From positions 3,114,195-3,178,194 of the forward strand of contig CP027241.1 in the NCBI GenBank assembly GCA_002999035.1: a stretch of DNA of 64,000 nucleotides. The letters are read 5' to 3'. Made by a program: the position numbers and the translations under genes. The notes below the pieces were generated by a model. It ran no database searches, was not told where the DNA came from, and was given only the letters and a program-made list of their open reading frames with translations. Below are positions 7,669-16,358 of the stretch, piece by piece (the first letter of the stretch is position 1; every line of letters begins with the position of its first letter). This stretch comes from Lachnospiraceae bacterium oral taxon 500. Lineage in GTDB: Bacteria; Bacillota; Clostridia; Lachnospirales; Vallitaleaceae.

Positions 7669-9486
7669 ATGTTTACAGAAAGACTAAACCTTATCATGAA
7701 TGCTATTGAGGTAAAATCGCCGGATCTGGCCCGGGTCATCGGCTGCGACCGTTCCAATACAGACCGGATCTGTAAAGGCGGCCGGATTCCCCAAAAAGCA
7801 GGAAAAAGTGCTTTAAGAATTGTTAATGCCATTTATACTCTAGCCGATGACCATGGCAAAATGAATGAGCTGGTTCTGCGTCTTAACTGCGAACAGGCAG
7901 AAAGTGCCGAGCAAATAAAGACAGCCCTGATAAACTGGCTGTATGAAGGCGAAAACAATACTGCCATTAAACCCAAGCCAATGAAGGAACTTCACCCCTA
8001 CCGCTCATTCGGGCAAAAGCTCAATGCCATTATGCAGCTGGCCGAATTGTCCAATATTCGTTTAGGGAAATTACTGAATGTCGATGCTTCCTATATCAGC
8101 CGCTTCCGCAATGGTTTTTGTTCTCCGGCCGCCAATCCGGAGCTGATGAAAAACATCTGTCAAACTTTACTGAAAAGACTGCATGAGCAAAAGAAATTGT
8201 CACAGCTGGCAGCACTTATCCATGTGTCAAAAGCCGAGCTGACAAACGGAGAACAAAGCTTGGCTCTGTTTGGCAACTGGCTGTTTGATTTAGAAGGTGA
8301 AGATAGTTCCCCTTTTGTCGTTGAAATGATCGATCAATTCGGTTCTGTTTCCGCCGGCATCATAAAGCCGCCTCTTGCCTTTGAAGCCGCCGCCGGTAAA
8401 GAAATATTAAGTGACATGGCATCAATCTATTATGGCACGGAAGGGCTTAAACGTGCGGTTATCCGTTTTCTGGGAAATGTAGTGGCGCATAAGGAAAAGG
8501 AACTGTTTTTATATTCTGACCAGAATATGGACTGGATGCTATCAGATCCTGTATTTCTGGCTAAATGGACGACACTGATGATCCTATGCGTCAGCGGTGA
8601 AACAAAAATCAACATCATTCACAACATTAATCGTGACCTTTCAGAAATGGCAAATGCCATCAAAAGCTGGATGCCCCTGTATCCATCGGGAATGATCCGC
8701 TCCTATTACTGTAAAACCACCAACAAATCACGATTTTCAACAACTCTATTCTTTTGTCCCGGCTATGCCTGTATTTCCGGAGTCAATGTGATCGGGACAG
8801 AAAGTGAAAATGGGATATACCGCTATGATACAGAACCGGTTCAGCTTGATAAGCATATGGCCGCCTATCAGGCACTATTGGCACAATCCGGAGAATTGAT
8901 CCATATTTATAAATCCTTTGATCTCAGCCGACTCGGTATCACCGGTTCAGCGCCCTTTTCTTTTCTGGGCAATACCCTGTCACTGGCAACAATGCCGCCA
9001 GCCACACTCTCATCTGTCCTTACGAGAGCAGGCGTGGACAAAAAAACAAAGCAGCATCTGCTGGCTGTCCGGCAGGAACAGGCTAAACTGCTGGAGCTGG
9101 TTGCCGAAAAAGGCTTTTGGCATGAATACTTGCCGCTTCCCAGCGATGAAGCTTTGTTTGCCGGCCAAGTATTGATGGATCTGCCGGGACTGAGCCTGGC
9201 CTACACCCCCGGGGAATATGCCGAACATATCCGCAATATCATTGCCCTGTCCGACAAGCTCACCAACTATCGGCTTTTTCCTCTGACGGAAGCAGTTTTT
9301 GAGAATATCAAACTGCTGATTTCTGAAAATGCGGTTGCCGCTACCCGACTAAAATCACCCTATATTACCTTTTTACTTGAATATCCGATTTTCTGCCGTA
9401 TCTTTGTTGCCTATGCCGAACGCATCAAAGGACAATATAAGCAGGATCGGCTGACGATCCGGCAGATGCTGGAGAAATACTTATAA
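7669..9486 (+). CDS. Large transcriptional regulator-like protein with two HTH modules
   Basis: A 605-aa protein. Two helix-turn-helix units of the Xre type are visible: ARVIGCDRSNTDRICKGGR (about residues 21-39) and GKLLNVDASYISRFRNG (about 132-148). Each is preceded by a helix of the form F(T/G)xxLNxIM. The remaining 450 residues form a large domain with no motif I can name. AAAGGAGG lies 6 bases before the ATG. A TTGACA at 7631 is a possible -35 box, but the -10 is poor, so expression may need an activator. Such long double-HTH proteins recur in Clostridia as regulators of unknown targets; no adjacent operon reveals the target here. Confidence 0.75.
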   Translation: MFTERLNLIMNAIEVKSPDLARVIGCDRSNTDRICKGGRIPQKAGKSALRIVNAIYTLADDHGKMNELVLRLNCEQAESAEQIKTALINWLYEGENNTAIKPKPMKELHPYRSFGQKLNAIMQLAELSNIRLGKLLNVDASYISRFRNGFCSPAANPELMKNICQTLLKRLHEQKKLSQLAALIHVSKAELTNGEQSLALFGNWLFDLEGEDSSPFVVEMIDQFGSVSAGIIKPPLAFEAAAGKEILSDMASIYYGTEGLKRAVIRFLGNVVAHKEKELFLYSDQNMDWMLSDPVFLAKWTTLMILCVSGETKINIIHNINRDLSEMANAIKSWMPLYPSGMIRSYYCKTTNKSRFSTTLFFCPGYACISGVNVIGTESENGIYRYDTEPVQLDKHMAAYQALLAQSGELIHIYKSFDLSRLGITGSAPFSFLGNTLSLATMPPATLSSVLTRAGVDKKTKQHLLAVRQEQAKLLELVAEKGFWHEYLPLPSDEALFAGQVLMDLPGLSLAYTPGEYAEHIRNIIALSDKLTNYRLFPLTEAVFENIKLLISENAVAATRLKSPYITFLLEYPIFCRIFVAYAERIKGQYKQDRLTIRQMLEKYL

Positions 9487-9488
9487 AA

Positions 9489-9533
9489 AAGACCGCCATA
9501 TCTTTCTTCACTCAAAGATATGACGGTTTTTGA
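9489..9533 (+). terminator. Rho-independent terminator of the double-HTH gene
   Basis: The arms around CCGCCATATCTTT and AAAGATATGACGG form a stem followed by TTTTT, 5-45 bases behind the stop codon. Confidence 0.75.
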
Positions 9534-9563
9534 CTATAGTTCTCAATCCGGGGTTATGTTTTG

Positions 9564-10313
9564 TTAATCCATTTTGATTGGCGATTCTTCTTCCTCGGTT
9601 TCGCTCTCCTTACCCTTAGCAAACGGCAAATACTCCAGGCCAAACACCAGCAGGAAAACGGCGAAAACCATAACCTTATAGCCGAGGCTGCCGTCAAAAC
9701 CACCCATGTTTAAAGTCGGCGGTGCCGCTTCTAAATAATTATAATTTCCCTTTAAAAAGAAGTTGGCCAGCGCCGCCGCGCCGAAATACACGACCAGCGC
9801 CTGCACCGCTTTGCGTAAATCATTCCGCCCCGGATAATACTGATAAACCGCCAAAAAATAAATATTAACCAGCAAAATTATACCGTGCCCGACGAAAAAC
9901 GAAAAATACATGGCATGGGGAAAGGTATAACCGGAGGTATCAACCACGATCAGCGGCAGTACGCCGAAAATAATGCCAAAGTAATAAAAAAAGAAAACCC
10001 ACCTCCGGCGGCCGGTAAATAAAGTATATAAAATCGCTAAAATCACCAATCGGCAGGCATAGAGCGGCAAAACCTCTTTGACCCCGATTCCGTAGGTAAA
10101 GTAATACAGATACATCCCGCTTCTGGCTAAAAGAAGCAAAACTCCCGTCCCGATTTCCAGCCGCCGCCTTGTCCGCTCCGGCAGGGCTTGCAGCCGCTCC
10201 CGAAAAACAATCACCAGCACCGCCAATACCGCAATCAGACACAGCGCCGTGATATGCTCCGGTGAAAACAAGCGAAACTCAGCCGCATTTGGATTATAGT
10301 ACAAATATCTCAT
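9564..10313 (-). CDS. TIGR02206/YwaF-like (TMEM164-type) integral membrane protein
   Basis: A 249-aa protein with about seven membrane segments. It starts with FSPEHITALCLIAVL and contains LPLYACRLVILAIL (middle), PHAMYFSFFVGHGIILLVN with the conserved histidines, and a late NYNYLEAAPP stretch: the layout of YwaF/TMEM164-type intramembrane proteins. The chosen ATG at 10313 has AGAGGGG 5 bases upstream and overlaps the radical SAM stop codon as ATGA, so the two are co-translated. The C-terminal tail is acidic. Function is unknown in bacteria; human TMEM164 is reported as an acyltransferase in phospholipid metabolism, which need not carry over. Confidence 0.75.
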   Translation of the reverse strand: MRYLYYNPNAAEFRLFSPEHITALCLIAVLAVLVIVFRERLQALPERTRRRLEIGTGVLLLLARSGMYLYYFTYGIGVKEVLPLYACRLVILAILYTLFTGRRRWVFFFYYFGIIFGVLPLIVVDTSGYTFPHAMYFSFFVGHGIILLVNIYFLAVYQYYPGRNDLRKAVQALVVYFGAAALANFFLKGNYNYLEAAPPTLNMGGFDGSLGYKVMVFAVFLLVFGLEYLPFAKGKESETEEEESPIKMD

Positions 10314-11452
10314 TTTTCCCCTCTCATTTGTCCTCTGATCATTCTTTGCAGAATCGCTGCTGCCTGCTCCAATTCTTTTTCCCGACCGGCAAAAAAGCCC
10401 TTGACTGCCGGACAATAGTAGAGCTTAGCCGCTCCTTCGCCGGTCATCACCCGCTCCCGTTTACAGCCGTTGCGGCAAAGCTGGACATAGCGGCAGGTCC
10501 GGCACTCCTCCGGCAGAGGAATCGACTCGGCAATAAAGCGCTTGGCCTTGTCTGAGCCCTGCATTTCCGCCAGAGAAACTTCACCGATTTTACCCAGCAG
10601 CCATTCATCCAGCACATAAAAATCGCAGGGGTAAACCTCGCCATTGCCCTCAACCACAAACTGCACGCTGCACCGGCCCTGCATACTGCAAGCCTCCGGC
10701 GGCCGTCCCAAAAAGATACCCAGCCAGTTATCCAAATGCCGAATACTGATGTATTCGCCTTTTTTTAAATCCATGAACCACAAATCAAATATCTTGGTTA
10801 AAAAATGCTCATAATCACTGTTGGTCAGAGCATAGCCGGCCATGCCCTTTTCCTCGGCAAACGGCTCCAGACAAGGGATAAACTGCAAATACCGAAAACC
10901 CTGTTTACGGAAAAAGCGATAGCTGCTTTCAATATGCTTGGCATTTTGACCGGTCACCACCGACAGAATGTTATATTCTACTTTTTCCCGGTCAAACAGC
11001 CGCGCGGCCGCCATCACCCGCTGAAAGGTACCGCCGCCGCTTTTATCGTGGCGGTTGCGGTCATGCAGCTCTCTGGTTCCGTCCAAGGACAGCCCAACCA
11101 AAAAATGATGGCGATGCAAAAACTCCGCCCATTCCTGATTGATCGCAAAGCCGTTCGTCTGGATGGCGTTGTTAATCCGCAGCTTTTTATGATTGTACTT
11201 TTGCTGAAACTCAATCAGCTTTCGGTAAAAATCCAATCCCACCAAAGTCGGCTCACCGCCCTGAAAAGCAAAGCCGCACATACCGTCGGCATACTCCAGT
11301 GCCTCTTTCACCAGCTGCTCCAGCATCTCTACCTGCATAAAGCCCTTAAAGCCGCAGAGGCGGCTGGCTGCCACGTCATTGTAAAAACAGTATTCGCAGA
11401 CCATATTGCAGGCGGCCGAAGCAGGCTTAATCAATAAATTAATCGGCGGCAT
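10310..11452 (-). CDS. Radical SAM / SPASM enzyme of the anaerobic sulfatase-maturating (anSME) type
   Basis: The 380-aa product has CX3CX2C (C15, C19, C22 in CNMVCEYCFY) for the AdoMet-binding [4Fe-4S] cluster, FQGGEPTL and NAIQTNG typical of anSME, and a C-terminal SPASM region with CSMQGRC, YPCDFYV and CRTCRYVQLCRNGCKRE that would bind two auxiliary clusters. The start MPPINLLIKPA at 11452 fits family N-termini and has GGAGGA 8 bases upstream. Known anSMEs oxidise a Cys or Ser of sulfatases to formylglycine. No canonical sulfatase with a CXPXR motif is visible in the window, so the substrate may lie elsewhere. It overlaps the NUDIX gene by 14 bp and the membrane protein by 4 bp. Confidence 0.88.
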   Translation of the reverse strand: MPPINLLIKPASAACNMVCEYCFYNDVAASRLCGFKGFMQVEMLEQLVKEALEYADGMCGFAFQGGEPTLVGLDFYRKLIEFQQKYNHKKLRINNAIQTNGFAINQEWAEFLHRHHFLVGLSLDGTRELHDRNRHDKSGGGTFQRVMAAARLFDREKVEYNILSVVTGQNAKHIESSYRFFRKQGFRYLQFIPCLEPFAEEKGMAGYALTNSDYEHFLTKIFDLWFMDLKKGEYISIRHLDNWLGIFLGRPPEACSMQGRCSVQFVVEGNGEVYPCDFYVLDEWLLGKIGEVSLAEMQGSDKAKRFIAESIPLPEECRTCRYVQLCRNGCKRERVMTGEGAAKLYYCPAVKGFFAGREKELEQAAAILQRMIRGQMRGEK

Positions 11453-11939
11453 AGCCCAGTTCCTCCGCTTTCCGGCCGTCAATGATACATTCTGTCAGCT
11501 GATCGCCCTGATATACCATTTTCATGGAAAAGAAATCCTGCCGGCTTTCCAGCAAACGGTGAAAAATCCGATCACCCTGCCATAGCTCCAGTGCTTCCAG
11601 CTCGGCCTTGGGAATCCACTGCAAATCACCCTCATTGCACTCAATCTGCTCGCCGCTGAACCGATCGGCCGTAAAAAGAAACAAATACATAGCCGGTTCC
11701 TCATTATAGCAAAAAGTTAAAATCGCCCGGTAACGGTAGTTTTCCAAGGTATAGCCGGTTTCTTCCCTAACCTCTCTAATCACGCATTCTTCCGGTGACT
11801 CGCCGGCTTCGACATGACCACCGACACCGATCCATTTGCCGTGATTGACATCATTTTCTTTCTTGGTACGATGCAGCATCAAGATTTTATCATCTTTTTC
11901 CAGATAGCAAACTACCGTTACATTTCTCGGATCTTCCAT
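11439..11939 (-). CDS. NUDIX hydrolase (8-oxo-dGTP diphosphatase-like)
   Basis: A 166-aa protein. The NUDIX box GX5EX7REUXEEXGU is complete as GHVEAGESPEEC...REVREETGY (about 41-63). Predicted to hydrolyse a nucleoside diphosphate linked to another group with Mg2+. The N-terminal PRNVTVVCYLEKDDKIL and the later EGDLQWIPKAEL resemble MutT/YtkD-type 8-oxo-dGTP hydrolases, but the substrate cannot be fixed by sequence. It is the first gene of a three-gene overlapping unit with the radical SAM enzyme and the membrane protein. Confidence 0.88.
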   Translation of the reverse strand: MEDPRNVTVVCYLEKDDKILMLHRTKKENDVNHGKWIGVGGHVEAGESPEECVIREVREETGYTLENYRYRAILTFCYNEEPAMYLFLFTADRFSGEQIECNEGDLQWIPKAELEALELWQGDRIFHRLLESRQDFFSMKMVYQGDQLTECIIDGRKAEELGYAAD

Positions 11940-11972
11940 TTCCGCCTCCCAAACACAAAACCGATTCCGGCT

Positions 11973-12593
11973 TTACAGCCGGGTCGAATCCGCCGGCAAC
12001 CCTTTTTTTAAGCCCAGACCAATTCCGCAGGTAATGACCGCCGCTAAAAGCGCCTCCATTACACCGTTACTGGCAACTACACCCAAAAGCAAATAAATCA
12101 GCGCCTGCCGGTTCGACAGCTGCAAAGCCTGAAAGGCCGGCGAGTTTAAAAGCTCATTTCCATATAAAAAATAAAGCATTGACAGCACCAGGACGGTATT
12201 GGTTAAACTCCCGGCAATTCCGCCGATAATCAACGCCGGTGTCTGTTTGTGAAATAATTTTTTAATCAGCTGATACGCCCAAAACGACACTACACCGATA
12301 AAGGTACGCGGCAGCACCGACAGCAGCGGGTTGACAAATAAAGGGTCTAAAATCGTTACCGGCCGCATCAGGGCATGCAGCAAACTGACCACACCCATCG
12401 CTGTCCCCAAAGCCGCCCCGTAAACCGGCCCCAGCAGAATACCGCCTAAAATGACGGGCAGCATCGTAATCGTGGCGGACACACCGCCGATTGGTATGGC
12501 CCCCAGCGGGGTGACATCCAAAATAATGCCGATTGCCAACAGCACGCCTAAAATAACAAGATTTCTGGTTTTTTGATTTACTCTTACGTCCAT
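11973..12593 (-). CDS. ECF transporter substrate-binding S-component
   Basis: A 206-aa membrane protein with about six hydrophobic segments. The family look is clear from MLPVILGGILLGPVYGAALGT (about 43-63, part quoted) and PVTILDPLFVNPLLSVLPR. S-components bind a vitamin or cofactor precursor and share an EcfA-EcfA'-EcfT energising module encoded elsewhere; none is in this window. The ligand is unknown. A 62-bp palindromic repeat lies just upstream of its ribosome site (GGAGG), inside the likely 5' leader, where it could affect expression. Confidence 0.8.
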   Translation of the reverse strand: MDVRVNQKTRNLVILGVLLAIGIILDVTPLGAIPIGGVSATITMLPVILGGILLGPVYGAALGTAMGVVSLLHALMRPVTILDPLFVNPLLSVLPRTFIGVVSFWAYQLIKKLFHKQTPALIIGGIAGSLTNTVLVLSMLYFLYGNELLNSPAFQALQLSNRQALIYLLLGVVASNGVMEALLAAVITCGIGLGLKKGLPADSTRL

Positions 12594-12902
12594 TTTTTCC
12601 TCCGTTCTCGTTCCCTATGGATACAAGACTGTGCTACCGTTCAAACACGCGAGTAATTCACTTTCACCGAATTACGAGTGCCTTGTCTGAACGGTAACGT
12701 TTCTGTTTACCACTCATCAGTATATCATAAAATATTTCAACTGCCCAGAAAAATATTTTATAAGCCACTTATATTTTTCTTATATTTTCCTGAGAAAGTC
12801 TTTTCCGCCCCTGCCTGCCAAAGGCAAATTCTCCCGTCAAAAACACAATTTTGCGGCGTATGGGACAAACCGGCAAGCAGTCGCCTATCCTCTTTATTTT
12901 TC
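12594..12902. other. Non-coding stretch upstream of the ECF S-component gene
   Basis: Holds a family B palindrome (12635-12696) and an AT-rich inverted repeat (AGAAAAATAT / ATATTTTTCT when read on the minus strand, about 12755-12790). A TATACT lies on the minus strand near 12720 without a good -35 box. I see no gene and no riboswitch class I can name. Confidence 0.5.
12635..12696. repeat. Palindromic repeat, family B copy 1 (fullest copy)
   Basis: Outer arms TACCGTTCA (12635-12643) and TGAACGGTA (12688-12696) enclose inner arms GTAATTC (12653-12659) and GAATTAC (12669-12675). Related half or full copies occur at 28984, 34945, 54202 and 60998. Confidence 0.7.
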
Positions 12903-13247
12903 CTATCTGCCGCCGTTTGCTCCCTCTCCGTAAAGCGCAGCAAAATAAAGCTTCAACTTGGCAAAAAGTTCTTCCTTTTCTCTTTGATATTCTTTAATTA
13001 AAAGCTCCGCTCCGATTTCATCAAACAGGACATCATCCTCGGCGGTATGCACCTTTAGCTGCAAGCTGCCCTCAGGGGAAAAGCCCATCTCCAAAATACC
13101 GCCGGCTTCTTCGGCAAAGCGGACACACATCAAGCGCAGCTCACTTTTGATATCAGCCGGTAGGTTTTGATAGCGCGGATTAAAATAGTATTTTTGCTGA
13201 TAGGAATTGGCCGCCGCTAAAATTAGATTTTCTGCATTTTTTTTCAT
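12903..13247 (-). CDS. Small conserved protein, DUF6145-like
   Basis: A 114-aa soluble protein. The ATG at 13247 (MKKNAENLILAAANSYQQKY) is preferred over an upstream in-frame start because the extra N-terminal 46 residues are unlike the family and AAAGGAAAGAGAAG precedes the ATG. The pattern LPADIKSELRLMCVRFAEEAGG and DDVLFDEIGAELLIKEYQ matches what I recall as DUF6145 in Lachnospiraceae. Function is unknown. It has its own gap on both sides and no clear operon partner. Confidence 0.7.
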   Translation of the reverse strand: MKKNAENLILAAANSYQQKYYFNPRYQNLPADIKSELRLMCVRFAEEAGGILEMGFSPEGSLQLKVHTAEDDVLFDEIGAELLIKEYQREKEELFAKLKLYFAALYGEGANGGR

Positions 13248-13383
13248 AACTTCTCTTTCCTTTATTAATTTCTTTTTTTCGATGCTGCTCGCATACCATT
13301 CATATAAACTGCTAAAAAGCAAAATCATCAACTCTTGATAAAAGCCGATGCCGGCAAATTGCTGATATCGACAGACAAAAAAC

Positions 13384-13408
13384 AAGCCTTTTTACCGCAA
13401 AAAGGCTT
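13384..13408 (-). terminator. Rho-independent terminator of the papain-like protease gene
   Basis: AAGCCTTTTT and AAAAAGGCTT form a 10-bp stem; read on the minus strand it is followed by GTTTTTTG, 15 bases behind the stop codon at 13423. Confidence 0.75.
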
Positions 13409-13422
13409 AAAAGCGTTTTGAA

Positions 13423-15087
13423 TTAATAATTCGTAGTAAAGGCTTTCAGACAAACATTGGCTTCTAAGTACTCCTCTGCCCGCTTCCAGCTTTTCCCGTC
13501 ATAGCTGATATAGCCCTCACCGTCGGTCAAATCAACTCCGTCAGCCCATTTGGCCGCTCCCTTGGCTTCCGTCGCAATCGGATGCTTGGTTGCCGGCGAA
13601 TTAATCCGAACAACCACCGCAAACTTTTTATCGACCGGAATTCCCTGCCCCAGCTTGACCGTATAATAGCCGGCATAACTGAAGTTTCCTTTGGTCAGGC
13701 TCTCCATTCGCTGAAAATCCTGAACCCCGCTAAAATCGGTGACCACATAAATCTCATAACTGGTATTCGGCTCCAAAGCATAAAAAGAAACCGCTTTCAG
13801 CATTTCCGATCCGCCCGGCTCATAGCAATTGGCAAAATAAGCCGTTCCCTCACCGTAACCGGCCCGCAGCAAATACCCCAGCTTATCGCTTTGATAAATA
13901 TGCTGATAATTATTAACCGCTTCTATTTTGGTATAGGCAATCACATTCTGGCCGATATATTTATCCTCATAGGAAACATAAAAATAGCCGTCCTGACCGA
14001 ACGCACTGCCAAAACTGTTTTTGCAGAGAAATGCGCCGTCCCGCTTGGGTTTTTTCTTAAAATTATCACGGGCATAATGATCGTCCCAACCGATAATCAC
14101 CACATCATGATTAATCGGTCGGCTGCCGTCATAATAATACGACGCTGTTTGTTCATTATAATACTCACTGTTACCCCACTGCTGAACCTGATCCAGATAC
14201 AGAGAGGACTGTACACCGCCATACAGCAAAATTGCCCGCTTGATTCCCAACTCGCCTTCCTTCGGTAAAAAAATCGCCTCCTGCAAATGCTTGATTACTT
14301 TGGCATTGGGATTGACGGTATTATCCCCGAAAGGATCCTCCTGCTCCAGCACCGGCCCGGCCCAGCGGGTCAGATAGCTGAGAGCAATCATATAATCGCC
14401 GCCCTGCGCCTGCGAGAGATTATAGCCATGTCCCAGACTCATGTTATCTTCACTGAAATCATAATCCTCCCATGGCATCAGCGCGCTTTCCATCGCCCCC
14501 AAAGAAGCAAATGCCCAGCACGCGCCGGACTGCTGCTGATCCTTAACCGGCGTGACCCGGTTATATTCCCGCAGGTCAAAAGCCTTGGGAATCCGCTTGA
14601 CCGAAGTATCCTGCTTTTGATAGGTAATCCGGACGCTATCACCTGTCCAAACGCCCTTAGCCCCGATAGCTTCTATAATCGCCCGTACCGGAATATAGGT
14701 TTTGTTGTTAATCAGCCGTGCCGCCGAATCGTGATTCAAGACCTGTCCATTGCGGATAAAATAATATTTTTCCAACGGAATTTCAATCGTATTGCCGTCA
14801 AACTTAATCCGCACTGTCCGCGTTGCTCCCTCCCAGATCACCTTTGCTCCCATCGCCGTCATCGTCTGCCGCAAAGGAGCCAGAATCTGACTGTCCTCCA
14901 AAAAAGGCTCACCGGTTTCCGGTGAGTATTGAACTTTTTTATCATTAAAATAAATCGTCGCCTTGGGCAGCAATTCTTCCGCCGCCGGAGCAGTCGCCTG
15001 CACCGGCAGGCTGCTCAGCCAAATCCCCGCTGCCATCAGCAGATAAATCAAATAGTATTTCTTTCCGTTCCGCTTCATCTTTTTCAT
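13423..15087 (-). CDS. Exported papain-family (C1A) cysteine protease with copper-amine-oxidase-like N-domain
   Basis: A 554-aa protein. A signal peptide (about 1-31, ending PVQA-TA) is followed by a copper amine oxidase N-terminal-like domain (about 42-158: LAPLRQTMTAMGAKV and YIPVRAIIEAIGAKGVW). The C1A peptidase domain runs from about 166 to 375: PKAFDLREYNRVTPVKDQ, oxyanion Gln184, catalytic Cys190 in GACWAF, His325 in NHDVVIIGW and Asn355 in CKNSFGSAFG. A C-terminal beta-rich part (about 390-554) ends with a domain of unknown role. All catalytic residues are present, so it should be an active extracellular or wall-associated protease. The N-domain probably anchors or positions it rather than binding copper. 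Confidence 0.9.
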   Translation of the reverse strand: MKKMKRNGKKYYLIYLLMAAGIWLSSLPVQATAPAAEELLPKATIYFNDKKVQYSPETGEPFLEDSQILAPLRQTMTAMGAKVIWEGATRTVRIKFDGNTIEIPLEKYYFIRNGQVLNHDSAARLINNKTYIPVRAIIEAIGAKGVWTGDSVRITYQKQDTSVKRIPKAFDLREYNRVTPVKDQQQSGACWAFASLGAMESALMPWEDYDFSEDNMSLGHGYNLSQAQGGDYMIALSYLTRWAGPVLEQEDPFGDNTVNPNAKVIKHLQEAIFLPKEGELGIKRAILLYGGVQSSLYLDQVQQWGNSEYYNEQTASYYYDGSRPINHDVVIIGWDDHYARDNFKKKPKRDGAFLCKNSFGSAFGQDGYFYVSYEDKYIGQNVIAYTKIEAVNNYQHIYQSDKLGYLLRAGYGEGTAYFANCYEPGGSEMLKAVSFYALEPNTSYEIYVVTDFSGVQDFQRMESLTKGNFSYAGYYTVKLGQGIPVDKKFAVVVRINSPATKHPIATEAKGAAKWADGVDLTDGEGYISYDGKSWKRAEEYLEANVCLKAFTTNY

Positions 15088-15249
15088 CCTTATCTATCCC
15101 GATCCCACGTCGGGAAGTCTTTGCCTGATTGAATTCATTTTTATTATAGACCAAAAGACCGGCAAACTCAAGAATGGAGTTGTTACAGTTCCGTTACAAA
15201 TCAGGCAGGCTTTTTCGGCTTGGCCGGCACTTACTTTAAGAAATCTTAA

Positions 15250-15278
15250 TTGACAAATCCGGGGAAAGCACTTAGAAT
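15250..15278 (+). promoter_or_regulatory. Near-consensus sigma-A promoter for the DUF1189 gene
   Basis: TTGACA (15250-15255), a 17-bp spacer and TAGAAT (15273-15278). Transcription would begin near 15285, which excludes the longer in-frame start at 15250 and supports the ATG at 15316. Confidence 0.8.
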
Positions 15279-15315
15279 GGGGATAAATATTAAAAGAAAG
15301 GAACGGCTAAACAAT

Positions 15316-16164
15316 ATGCAGACTAACTCAGCTTTTCGCAATAATTTTTTTCAGCGTTTCTTTGCCAGTTTTTCATCGCCGGATTTCTACATTCAGGCTA
15401 TCCGCGAGCCGCTGAGCAAAGCCATCCGCTATACTCTGATGCTGGCCGCGATTCTCAGTATTTTGGGCGGAATTTATTTGTCCCTGCAAGTCAAACAGAC
15501 TTTTTCCTATATGAATGCTTTTATCAGCGATTCACACTTTCCGGATTTAGCCATTGCTGACGGCAGGCTGCAGCTGACCGCCGAAAATGACATGGAACTG
15601 ACCATCGGCAAAGACCGTGACTTTATTGCTATTATTGACTCCGGCGAGCAGAAAAATTACACTCACCTGAGCGGTTATGCTTACGGGGTTTTTATGAACT
15701 CGGACTATATCGCTTTGAAAAGGCTAAACGCCGCGCCCATGGTTATTAAGTTTGAGCAGGTCGGGAACTTTCGCCTGCCCAAAGCCTCGCTTCAGGATAT
15801 TTTAAAAACCTCGGAAATCGTCAGCTATGTTTTTACTTTTTTGTTTTACTATATCCGGATGCTGTCGCAGTACTTTTTTAAGGCCATGATTGTTTACGCC
15901 ATTTTGGCACTGACCTTTCCCCTGCTTCGGGTCAATGAATTAAAACTCAAGGGCAGTCAGGTTTTTTCCATTATTTTGTACTCTATGTCCTTTGCCACCA
16001 TTGCCTCGGAAGCGTTTAACTTTATCAATCCCAATCAGTGGATTGTATCCCTATTGATTATCTTGTTTTACATGATTACCCTGAAAATCGCCCGCACCGG
16101 CATTGTTGCCATTCTCCTGGACAAGGTCGGCGATAAGTTTCACAACCAAGACAGATATTTGTAA
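15316..16164 (+). CDS. DUF1189 family membrane protein
   Basis: A 282-aa protein with one membrane segment after a basic N-terminus (about 37-60), an extracytoplasmic domain of about 110 residues, and three to four membrane segments in the last 110 residues. The N-terminal FFQRFFASFSSPDFYIQAIR and the segments near the end fit DUF1189. The start at 15316 is chosen because the promoter overlaps the longer candidate; AAAGGA lies 14 bases upstream, rather far. Function is unknown; it is monocistronic between divergent and convergent neighbours. Confidence 0.75.
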   Translation: MQTNSAFRNNFFQRFFASFSSPDFYIQAIREPLSKAIRYTLMLAAILSILGGIYLSLQVKQTFSYMNAFISDSHFPDLAIADGRLQLTAENDMELTIGKDRDFIAIIDSGEQKNYTHLSGYAYGVFMNSDYIALKRLNAAPMVIKFEQVGNFRLPKASLQDILKTSEIVSYVFTFLFYYIRMLSQYFFKAMIVYAILALTFPLLRVNELKLKGSQVFSIILYSMSFATIASEAFNFINPNQWIVSLLIILFYMITLKIARTGIVAILLDKVGDKFHNQDRYL

Positions 16165-16205
16165 ACTCAAGCCGACTTTCGTCCAAGCAACGTACATCAG
16201 TTATA

Positions 16206-16252
16206 AAAAATGCTTTGTAATATTCTGATATAGGATATTACAAAGCATTTTG
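16206..16252. terminator. Strong bidirectional terminator between DUF1189 and glucokinase genes
   Basis: AAAATGCTTTGTAATAT (16207-16223) and ATATTACAAAGCATTTT (16235-16251) form a 17-bp perfect stem with A- and T-runs at the two ends. It serves the two convergent genes that end at 16164 and 16359. Confidence 0.85.
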
Positions 16253-16263
16253 AGTTATGGCGC

Positions 16264-16350
16264 AATCTTTTCCCTCTTCATCCCACCAACATTTTTAGGT
16301 AGGTCGCCCACCCGGGCAGACCGCAAAACTCCGAACAAAGAAAAGTTAAA
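16264..16350. repeat. MITE-like element, family A copy 2 (degenerate)
   Basis: Begins ATCTTTTCCCTCTTCATCC, contains TTAGGTAGGTCGCCCACCCG followed by GGCAGA, and ends AAAGAAAAGTT. It matches the family A layout with several mismatches. Confidence 0.55.
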
Positions 16351-16358
16351 TCACTATT

